Shown here: piece after piece, positions 57,981 through 64,000 of the stretch | Layout of the letters: the number at the start of each line of letters is the position of its first letter | Position numbering within the stretch: the first letter of the stretch is position 1 | From: BOG-908 sp965198855 | Lineage (GTDB): Bacteria > Pseudomonadota > Alphaproteobacteria > Acetobacterales > Acetobacteraceae | Assembly: GCA_965198855.1 (NCBI GenBank) | Contig: CBDAPZ010000001.1 | Coordinates: 2,666,001-2,730,000, forward strand | Length of the DNA stretch: 64,000 nt | Reading direction: 5' to 3' | The notes under the pieces: model-generated | Seen by the model: only the letters and a program-made list of their open reading frames with translations | The model's database searches: none | What the model was told of the DNA's origin: nothing | Program-made: the position numbers and the translations under genes

Positions 57981-59627
57981 TTATCCCGTTGCCACGCCGA
58001 TGCGCATCGCCACCAGCGGCGCGCCGCGTGGAGACCTGCAAAGCGCGCCTGGCATGAGTTTGCCGCTGACGAAACCATCAAGGAAAATACCCTCATAGTC
58101 GAGTGACGGCAGGTCGGCAGCCTCTGCCGCGGTGTCGATCACGAAGCCGCGCATGGGCGTGGCCTTGCCACGCGTGCCGCAGAAGGCGCCGGCCGGCAGG
58201 GAAGGCTGCTTCGCCCCATCCTCCGCCAGGCTGCTGCAGAAGACATGCGCGTTGAGCTTCGGATTGTCGAAGGTGAAGCTGAATCCCTCGATGCTCCGCG
58301 CCTCCTTCGCATCGCCGATCCAGCCATCGCCTTCTGCCGAAACATCGCCGCGACCCGCCACATGAGCGCGCAGGGACAGCGTTGCCGGCGCTATCGGCCT
58401 CGCTACGGGTGGCCGCGGCACCGGTCGCGCCGGGGCCGATGTATTGGAGAAACCGGCAGCATAGATGCTGAACAATTCCGCAGTGTAAGCGTGCACTGCG
58501 TCCCGCGAGAGATATGTTTCGGCGAAGCGGCGCCCCGCTTCCGCGATGTTCTCGAACGCCATGGGGGCGTTCTGTTCCATGTCCAGGATCTGCTCGATAT
58601 CGGCATCCCTCTGCACCGGCACGTAATGCAGCCAAGGCTGCAGGTGGCGGAAGTAATAGAGAAGATCGTCGGAATCGTATTTCAGCAGGACGCTATTGCT
58701 CTTCAACGTGATCGCCACGCGTGAGCAGGTGGCGCCGTTGCCGTCCATCGAGATGACGAAGCGATAACGCAACTGTTCGCTGAACGGCATATACGCGGAC
58801 TGGCAGAATGCCATCTGCTGCAGGATCTCGGCGGCGTCCTCGCCGGATGTCTGCACGATCTGCGGCAGCAGGAAACTCACTCTGGGATTGCCGTCGAAAT
58901 AGCGCGCGGCGCGCAGGCGCGGCAGGGAGCAGGTGCGTGCCACGTCCGGCGTCACTCTTCCGCCGCTTGTCGATCCGACGAAGATCGCCTTTTCCAGCTT
59001 GTTGCGATAGGCGCGCGTGTCCTGATAGCGCGGTGCCGCATAGAAATCATGGTTGAGGAAATCGATGTCGGGCAGCAGGATGCTGGAGTCACCCCGTCGT
59101 TTCTGGAAGGTGAAAATCGGCACATCGAAGCGCCCGGTCACCTTGTCGCCAGTCTCGAGCGCCAGATGAAAGGGCGGCGCGTCGGGCAGAAGGCGGCAGA
59201 CCGCGCGGAAAAAATCGAGATAAGCGCGTGATCTTCGCTCGCCAGTGGGATTGGTCGCAGCACCTTCGGGCTTGTCCAGCAGAGTGACCGATCCGCCCGA
59301 AAACGCATAGATGTAGATGCCAACGCTGGATTTGTTCAGGGCTAGGAAACGCTGTGTGATCTGCGCAGGGTCGGGCTTGTGCAGCCGGAACGCTGCAAGC
59401 TCCTCCATCGCCCAGGCCATCAGGGTCGGCGTAATGTCATCCGCAGGACTGGATTGCGCCGTGGCCACCGGGCTCGCCACCGGCAACGCCTCGTTCATGT
59501 CCTGCGCCGGCTCCGTCGCCGAATCGGGGGGCAAGCGTGCGGTCTCAGGCGGCAAGTCATGCGGCGAAGGTCCCGGAGAGTTGAGCAAAGATCGCCACGC
59601 GGTGGCCGCGCGCCTGACCAGATCCAT
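57981..59627 (-). CDS. GT90 (CAP10/LpsA-like) glycosyltransferase with C-terminal domain
   Basis: 548 residues. Middle part is the CAP10/GT90 domain: KAIFVGSTSGGRVTPDVART, AFCQSAYMPFSEQLRYRFV, ISMDGNGATCSRVAITLKSNS, LLKYDSDDLLYYFRHLQPW, LHYVPVQRDADIEQIL. It would transfer xylose or glucose-like sugar to a cell-surface glycan. After a Pro/Ala linker (about 400-425) a ~120-residue beta-type domain follows, with AHVAGRGD, GDGWIGDAKEARSIEGFSF and FVSGKLMPGALC, reminiscent of hydrophobic-W/lectin-like repeats. Starts 7 nt after the methyltransferase stop. Confidence 0.78.
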   Translation of the reverse strand: MDLVRRAATAWRSLLNSPGPSPHDLPPETARLPPDSATEPAQDMNEALPVASPVATAQSSPADDITPTLMAWAMEELAAFRLHKPDPAQITQRFLALNKSSVGIYIYAFSGGSVTLLDKPEGAATNPTGERRSRAYLDFFRAVCRLLPDAPPFHLALETGDKVTGRFDVPIFTFQKRRGDSSILLPDIDFLNHDFYAAPRYQDTRAYRNKLEKAIFVGSTSGGRVTPDVARTCSLPRLRAARYFDGNPRVSFLLPQIVQTSGEDAAEILQQMAFCQSAYMPFSEQLRYRFVISMDGNGATCSRVAITLKSNSVLLKYDSDDLLYYFRHLQPWLHYVPVQRDADIEQILDMEQNAPMAFENIAEAGRRFAETYLSRDAVHAYTAELFSIYAAGFSNTSAPARPVPRPPVARPIAPATLSLRAHVAGRGDVSAEGDGWIGDAKEARSIEGFSFTFDNPKLNAHVFCSSLAEDGAKQPSLPAGAFCGTRGKATPMRGFVIDTAAEAADLPSLDYEGIFLDGFVSGKLMPGALCRSPRGAPLVAMRIGVATG

Positions 59628-59634
59628 CGGCCGA

Positions 59635-60654
59635 TCAGTCGAACAGTGAAGACACGGGCTGTGCCATGCGATTGTTGAAATAGCCTGTATTGATAAAATG
59701 CGTCTTTCCGGATTTCAGCTTGCCGTCCTTCACCGCGGCGCTGATGTCCTTGTATCTCGAAAGATAGAACGCCTCGTCGAACGGCGCGGTTTCCAGCAGG
59801 TGGCGCAGAACGGCGCGGGCAGCTTCGATGTCCAATTCCGTGGGGAAAAAGCTCCGCAGGCGCTGAAACGGTGGCATCGGCAGGCCGGAGAGCAGCTGCA
59901 TCGCTTCGGCCTTCCAGGCGCCGCCCTTTGTGGCCCGACGCTTTTCGTCGCCCGCCTTTTCGTCGCCCGCGGAAGCGAGGTCGACGACCAGCCCGGCGTA
60001 GAAGGCGGCCGCCTTGTCCGCCAACGGTGAAGGGCGCAGCCGTGCTGCGTAGGAGGGCAGCTCTATCTTCTGCACCACGAGCTCGATCTCGTAGCTGCCG
60101 ACGGGGTTGCGCTCCGGCGGCAGGTCATAGTCGAAGCCGTCATCGATATCGCGCAGAGAGCGGACGCGGTAGCCGCCGGCCGGCAGTGCCGCCTCTATTT
60201 CGCGCAGCAAGGAGGCCGGGGTGTAGAAGCGCTTGTGATCGCCGTTGAAACGCGATGGCAGCGTGGATTTGCGCTCGTAGAGATATTGGTGCGGCACCGC
60301 GATCACCAGGTAGCCGCCGCGCTTGAGCACGCGGAACCATTCGGCCAGTGCGGCGCGGTGATCCTCAATATGTTCCAAGGTATGGCTGGCGAATACCGCA
60401 TCCTGGCTGTCGTCGCCGAACGGCAGCGTCTTACCGTCGTAACCCGGGTAATCGAGCTCGATCCCGATCGCCTTTTCGGTAACGGGTTCGGCATCGGGCA
60501 GGCCGCCGCGATAGCCGATATCGAGCACATGGTTGCCCGACAGATAGCGCTTGACGAAGCCTTCCGCGGTCCGGCGGACATGGTTGCGGGCGGTCTCCGG
60601 CCCCAGCTTGCGCGGCGCGTGGGGCGAACTCGCCTGGTAAAGGGTTTCCGACAT
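59635..60654 (-). CDS. SAM-dependent methyltransferase with C-terminal YLxxYxDI domain
   Basis: 339 residues. Class I methyltransferase core: LDIGYRGGLPDAEPVTEKAIGIELDYP (SAM loop), DAVFASHTLEHIEDHRAALAEWFRVLKRGGYLVIAVPHQ. The C-terminal ~60 residues (TAPFDEAFYLSRYKDISAAV, then HFINTGYFNNR) match a small module found at the ends of glycan-modifying proteins. ATG 60654 with GAGGTG. First gene of the glycan cassette; divergent from the small gene at 60869. The 214 bp gap shows no other feature. Confidence 0.8.
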   Translation of the reverse strand: MSETLYQASSPHAPRKLGPETARNHVRRTAEGFVKRYLSGNHVLDIGYRGGLPDAEPVTEKAIGIELDYPGYDGKTLPFGDDSQDAVFASHTLEHIEDHRAALAEWFRVLKRGGYLVIAVPHQYLYERKSTLPSRFNGDHKRFYTPASLLREIEAALPAGGYRVRSLRDIDDGFDYDLPPERNPVGSYEIELVVQKIELPSYAARLRPSPLADKAAAFYAGLVVDLASAGDEKAGDEKRRATKGGAWKAEAMQLLSGLPMPPFQRLRSFFPTELDIEAARAVLRHLLETAPFDEAFYLSRYKDISAAVKDGKLKSGKTHFINTGYFNNRMAQPVSSLFD

Positions 60655-60868
60655 CGATTGCACCTCGCCGCCCGCAGGCCGGCCTCTTTTTGCCGGCACC
60701 AGTCCGGCTTCCTTACACTCTGTTTGAACCCGCGGCATCAAGAGCCAAAACACTGGCCTTGCTGCTCCGTCCTGGCGGCAGCCAGCCGCCCAGACCTGCA
60801 GCGCCGCCCGTAGCCCCCCTGCCCTGTCTCTGTCATACAGGCCCGAACTCTGCCCTCGGAAGGACACC

Positions 60869-61036
60869 ATGGTCTTTAAACCTAACTACAATTTCCAAAG
60901 GGCCGAACGCGAACGCGCCAAGGAAGCCAAAGCCGAAGCCAAGCGCCTGGAGAAACAGGAAGCCAAACGACGGGCCGCCGCCGGCGAGCCGGAGCTGCCG
61001 CCCGCTCCCGATACGGAACCCAACGATGCCGCCTAA
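60869..61036 (+). CDS. Small charged protein
   Basis: 55 residues. MVFKPNYNFQRAERERAKEA, then a Lys/Glu/Ala-rich helix and a Pro-rich acidic tail. GGAAGG 5 nt before the ATG. No family name known to me, but this small-gene type recurs before the next conserved small gene in relatives. The stop overlaps the following ATG by 11 nt, so it is coupled. Confidence 0.7.
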   Translation: MVFKPNYNFQRAERERAKEAKAEAKRLEKQEAKRRAAAGEPELPPAPDTEPNDAA

Positions 61037-61250
61037 ACGCAAAATTCTCAGTAGCTTCGTCTCTTTCGACGTGATGTACGAGGATGGCTCGCGCAGCTCC
61101 AACCGCCGCGTGCCGTTCACCGAGCTGGGCGGCTTCGATGGCGACGAGCCGGCCAAGACGTTCATCGAGGCGCAGGATCGCGAGATCTCGCTGGCTTCGG
61201 GGCGGCCGCGCGCGGATATCAAATCCATCAGCAGAACACCTTCAAAGTAG
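61026..61250 (+). CDS. Conserved small hypothetical protein
   Basis: 74 residues. MPPKRKILSSFVSFDVMYED, SNRRVPFTELGGFDGDEPAKTFIEAQDREI, SGRPRADIKSISRT: no signal peptide, compact mixed fold. Function unknown. It overlaps the upstream small gene and lies 41 nt before thrC, so it probably belongs to the thrC transcript. Confidence 0.75.
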   Translation: MPPKRKILSSFVSFDVMYEDGSRSSNRRVPFTELGGFDGDEPAKTFIEAQDREISLASGRPRADIKSISRTPSK

Positions 61251-61291
61251 ACGCTTGCCCGGCGTTTTCCGATCCTCAGCAGGCCAGACAG

Positions 61292-62686
61292 ATGCGATAT
61301 ATCTCAACGCGAGGAAGCGCCCCGTCGAAGGATTTTGCGGGAGCGCTCCTGGCGGGCCTGGCTGAAGATGGCGGCCTCTATGTTCCGGAGGCATGGCCTA
61401 AGCTGTCTGATATCGAGGCACTTCGCGGCAAGCCCTATCCCGAGATCGCCACGGAGATTCTCGCGCATTTCGTCGGCGACTGCATACCGTATGCGACGCT
61501 CGGGACCATGGCCGAGGAGGCCTATGCCGGCTTCCGCCATCCGGCCATCATCCCCCTGGTTCAGCTTGGCACCAATCTGTGGTCGCTCGAGCTGTTCCAT
61601 GGTCCGACGCTCGCCTTCAAAGACATGGCCATGCAGCTGCTCGGCCGCATGTTCGACCATGTGCTCAGCGAACGCGGCGAGCGCATCACCATCGTAGGTG
61701 CGACCTCGGGCGATACCGGATCGGCGGCGATCGAAGCCTGCCGCGACCGGGCGAATATCGACATCGTCATCCTGCACCCGTTCGGCCGCACTAGCGAGGT
61801 GCAGCGCCGGCAGATGACCACCGTAGACGCGGCCAACGTGAAGAACATCGCGGTCGAGGGGAATTTCGACGATTGCCAGGATCTGGTGAAGGCGATGTTC
61901 GCCGATGAGGCGTTTCGCACCCAGATGCACCTTTCGGCGGTGAACTCGATCAATTGGGCACGGATTGCCGCCCAGATCCCCTACTACGTCTCCGCCTCCC
62001 TCACCCTTGGCGATGCCGCCCGGCCGGTGACCTTTGCGGTGCCGACCGGCAATTTCGGCAATGTGCTTGCTGCCTGGGCCGCGCGCCGCATGGGAGCGCC
62101 GATCGGCGGCCTGATCGTCGCCAGTAACCGCAACGACATCCTGGCGCGCTTCCTGGCCGAGAACGACATGTCGGTGCGCCCGGTCGAGCCCAGCCTTTCC
62201 CCGAGCATGGATATCGGAGTCAGCTCGAATTTCGAGCGGATCCTGTTCGAAGTGTTGGGGCGCGACGCAGGGCTCACGGCGGCTACCATGGCGCGTTTTC
62301 GTAGCACCGGGCGGATGGACATACCGGACGGCGCCTGGGCTGAAGCTCGTAAGATGTTCGAAGGATTCAGGCTCGACGACGAAGGCACCACGGCGGAAAT
62401 CCGCCATTTGCACGATGCGTGCGGCTACCTCGCCGACCCGCATAGCGCGATCGGCTTGGCCGCTGCCCGCACCTTGGCGCCCGAGGGCGTGCCGGCGATT
62501 GCGGCCGCCACCGCACACCCGGCCAAATTCCCCGATGCGATGCAGGCAGCGACCGGCATGCGCCCCCCTCTCCCAGCAGCACTTGCCCACCTATATGAAG
62601 CTGCGGAAAACTATTCCGTGGCACCAAATGATCTGGGCCAGATCCAGGCGGCCATCCGCGCTTTTGTCTCAAGGAATCAAACATGA
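61292..62686 (+). CDS. thrC: Threonine synthase
   Basis: 464 residues, the longer class of threonine synthase. MRYISTRGSAPSKDF, LELFHGPTLAFKDMAMQLLG (PLP lysine in FKD), GATSGDTGSAAIEAC, VPTGNFGNVLAAW. Converts O-phosphohomoserine to threonine. It overlaps the M16 peptidase gene by 4 nt (ATGA), a known alphaproteobacterial linkage. Confidence 0.97.
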   Translation: MRYISTRGSAPSKDFAGALLAGLAEDGGLYVPEAWPKLSDIEALRGKPYPEIATEILAHFVGDCIPYATLGTMAEEAYAGFRHPAIIPLVQLGTNLWSLELFHGPTLAFKDMAMQLLGRMFDHVLSERGERITIVGATSGDTGSAAIEACRDRANIDIVILHPFGRTSEVQRRQMTTVDAANVKNIAVEGNFDDCQDLVKAMFADEAFRTQMHLSAVNSINWARIAAQIPYYVSASLTLGDAARPVTFAVPTGNFGNVLAAWAARRMGAPIGGLIVASNRNDILARFLAENDMSVRPVEPSLSPSMDIGVSSNFERILFEVLGRDAGLTAATMARFRSTGRMDIPDGAWAEARKMFEGFRLDDEGTTAEIRHLHDACGYLADPHSAIGLAAARTLAPEGVPAIAAATAHPAKFPDAMQAATGMRPPLPAALAHLYEAAENYSVAPNDLGQIQAAIRAFVSRNQT

Positions 62687-63951
62687 CCCCTGACGCCATT
62701 CGCGTCACCACGCTGCCCTCCGGCCTCAAAATCGTCACCGAGCAGATGGACCGGGTCGAGACCGTCTCCTTCGGCGCCTATGTCGCGAGCGGCACCCGCA
62801 ACGAGGACGCGGCCCAGAACGGGGTGAGCCATTTCCTCGAACACATGGCGTTCAAGGGCACCGAGCGGCGCAGTGCGGCCGAGATCGCGGAGGCGGTCGA
62901 GAACGTGGGCGGGCATATCAACGCCTACACGGCGCGCGAACAGACCGCCTATTATGTAAAGCTGTTGAAGGAAGATCTCGATCTCGGCGCCGACATCATC
63001 GGCGACATCCTTACCCACTCCACCTTCCTGCCGGAAGAACTCGAGCGCGAGCGCGGGGTGATCCTGCAGGAGATCGGCCAGGCCAACGACACCCCCGACG
63101 ACATCATCTTCGATCATTTCCAGGAAGCTGCCTTCCCGTCCCAACCGATGGGCCGCCCGGTGCTGGGCACGGAAGACATCATCCGCAATATGACGCGGGC
63201 CGATATCTCCGGCTACATGCGCACGCATTATGCGGCCGAGAACGTGGTTGTCGCGGCCACCGGCAATCTCGAGCATGACCGGGTCGTCGACCTGGTGGCC
63301 AGGCATTTTGCCGATCTGCCCAGCGATATGCCGAAAGCGCCGGCGCCCGGGCGGTATGCCGGTGGCGAGTTCCGTGAGGAACGTGACCTTGACCAGGTGC
63401 ATATCGTGCTGGGCTTCCCCTCGGTCAGCTACACCGACCCGGATTACTATGCGACGCTGCTGCTCTCCACGTTGCTCGGCGGCGGCATGTCCTCGCGACT
63501 GTTCCAAGAAATCCGCGAGAAGCGGGGCCTGGTCTACTCGATCTATTCCTTTGCCTCGCCCTATGTAGAGACCGGAATTTTCGGGATCTATGCCGGCACC
63601 GGCGAGTCCGAGGCGGCCGAGCTCGTGCCGGTGACGTTGGAAGAGCTGCAGCGGGTGCAGATCGACGCCAATGCGGACGAGCTGAAACGTGCCCGTGCGC
63701 AGGTGAAGGCCAGCGTGCTGATGTCGATGGAGAGCACCGGCAGCCGCTGTGAGCAGTTGTCGCGTCAGCTGCAGATTTTTGGCCGCCTGATCCCCACCGC
63801 CGAGACGATGGCGCATCTGGAGGCGGTCACCGTCGACGATATCCGCCGCGCTGCCGGCCGTGTCTTCCGTGGTCTGCCTACGCTCGCCACCATGGGCCCG
63901 GCGAAGCGCGTGCCGGACCTGGCCGCCATCTCGCACCGGCTTGCCGCATGA
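62683..63951 (+). CDS. M16 zinc peptidase (mitochondrial processing peptidase-like)
   Basis: 422 residues. Zinc motif HFLEHMAFKGTERR (His50, Glu53, His54) with the distal Glu in the AEAVENVGGHINAYTAREQ region, LEREREGVI-type segment ELERERGVILQEIGQANDTP, and the C-terminal substrate domain GGGMSSRLFQEIREKRGLVYSIYSF. Likely a cytoplasmic or membrane-facing peptidase related to the mitochondrial processing peptidase beta subunit. Coupled to thrC before and the TldD/PmbA-like gene after. Confidence 0.95.
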   Translation: MTPDAIRVTTLPSGLKIVTEQMDRVETVSFGAYVASGTRNEDAAQNGVSHFLEHMAFKGTERRSAAEIAEAVENVGGHINAYTAREQTAYYVKLLKEDLDLGADIIGDILTHSTFLPEELERERGVILQEIGQANDTPDDIIFDHFQEAAFPSQPMGRPVLGTEDIIRNMTRADISGYMRTHYAAENVVVAATGNLEHDRVVDLVARHFADLPSDMPKAPAPGRYAGGEFREERDLDQVHIVLGFPSVSYTDPDYYATLLLSTLLGGGMSSRLFQEIREKRGLVYSIYSFASPYVETGIFGIYAGTGESEAAELVPVTLEELQRVQIDANADELKRARAQVKASVLMSMESTGSRCEQLSRQLQIFGRLIPTAETMAHLEAVTVDDIRRAAGRVFRGLPTLATMGPAKRVPDLAAISHRLAA

Positions 63952-64000
63952 GCCTCGATACGCTCGAAACCCTGTTGGCGCGCGCACGCGCTGCCGGCGC
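63948..64000 (+). CDS. Probable TldD/PmbA-family protein, 5' fragment
   Basis: ATG overlaps the M16 stop (ATGA). Only MSLDTLETLLARARAAG is visible. The helix and the M16 neighbour fit a TldD/PmbA metalloprotease subunit start, but 17 residues cannot prove it. Confidence 0.4.
   Translation, partial: MSLDTLETLLARARAAG

Noticed and set aside
62677..63987. 436-residue minus-strand open frame
   Set aside because: Antisense to the M16 peptidase, whose zinc motif and family blocks are clear.
1..64000. CRISPR array, tRNA, rRNA, prophage or complete IS element
   Set aside because: Read for regularly spaced repeats, tRNA-like cloverleafs and transposase motifs; only the RAYT remnant and small dispersed hairpins were found. 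A tRNAscan or CRISPR tool was not available.

Overview
The window is a high-G+C alphaproteobacterial chromosome segment, most likely from an acidophilic or acetic-acid-type member of the Acetobacteraceae. I base this on the one-gene transaldolase/glucose-6-phosphate isomerase fusion inside a pentose-phosphate operon, the short NAD-type gnd, the dnaK-dnaJ-dapB order, a ccmCDEFGHI block and the protein-level look of the housekeeping genes. This is judgement from sequence, with no database search. I see no rRNA, tRNA, CRISPR array, prophage or intact insertion sequence.

Layout. 1-9.4 kb: start of a secreted M1 aminopeptidase, an MFS transporter divergent from a LysR regulator, a DUF3455 protein, an acetyl-CoA hydrolase/transferase-family enzyme, a decayed REP-associated transposase, an SDR, acetyl-CoA synthetase, and a tight YciI/EVE/Rieske operon. 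9.5-15.4 kb: cytochrome c maturation operon ccmC-D-E-[membrane ORF]-F-G-H-I, then a tiny SdhAF4-like gene. 15.4-24.9 kb: SDRs, a GIN-domain secreted protein, a MaoC-like/aldehyde dehydrogenase/SDR/SDR catabolic cluster, a MarR regulator with a palindromic operator, ltaE and dapB. 25.2-32.5 kb: heat-shock locus (dnaK-dnaJ; hrcA-membrane ORF-grpE) with a secreted unknown between the halves. 32.6-43.7 kb: rph-rdgB, phaB, and the operon tal-pgi, gnd, zwf, HAD phosphatase, pgl, rpiA, gntK. 43.8-56 kb: an RND efflux pair, a radical SAM gene divergent from a ClC channel across two LexA-type boxes, moaB, a lytic transglycosylase, a uracil-DNA glycosylase and ETF:ubiquinone oxidoreductase. 55.9-60.7 kb: a surface-glycan-like cassette (methyltransferase, GT90 glycosyltransferase, secreted glycosidase-like protein, sulfotransferase). 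60.9-64 kb: two small genes, thrC, an M16 peptidase and the first codons of a probable TldD/PmbA protein.

Between the genes lies the least ordinary material. An approximately 45-50 bp A/T-rich stem-loop occurs 11 times, almost always at gene borders and often touching stop codons. A second, G-rich stem-loop occurs four times with compensating arm changes; one copy encodes the start of the CcmH signal peptide. Other hairpins (REP-like, GGAGGG-type and a 106 bp inverted repeat) mark several gene ends. These repeat families, the extra ORF in the ccm operon and the paired SOS boxes are the best leads for follow-up.
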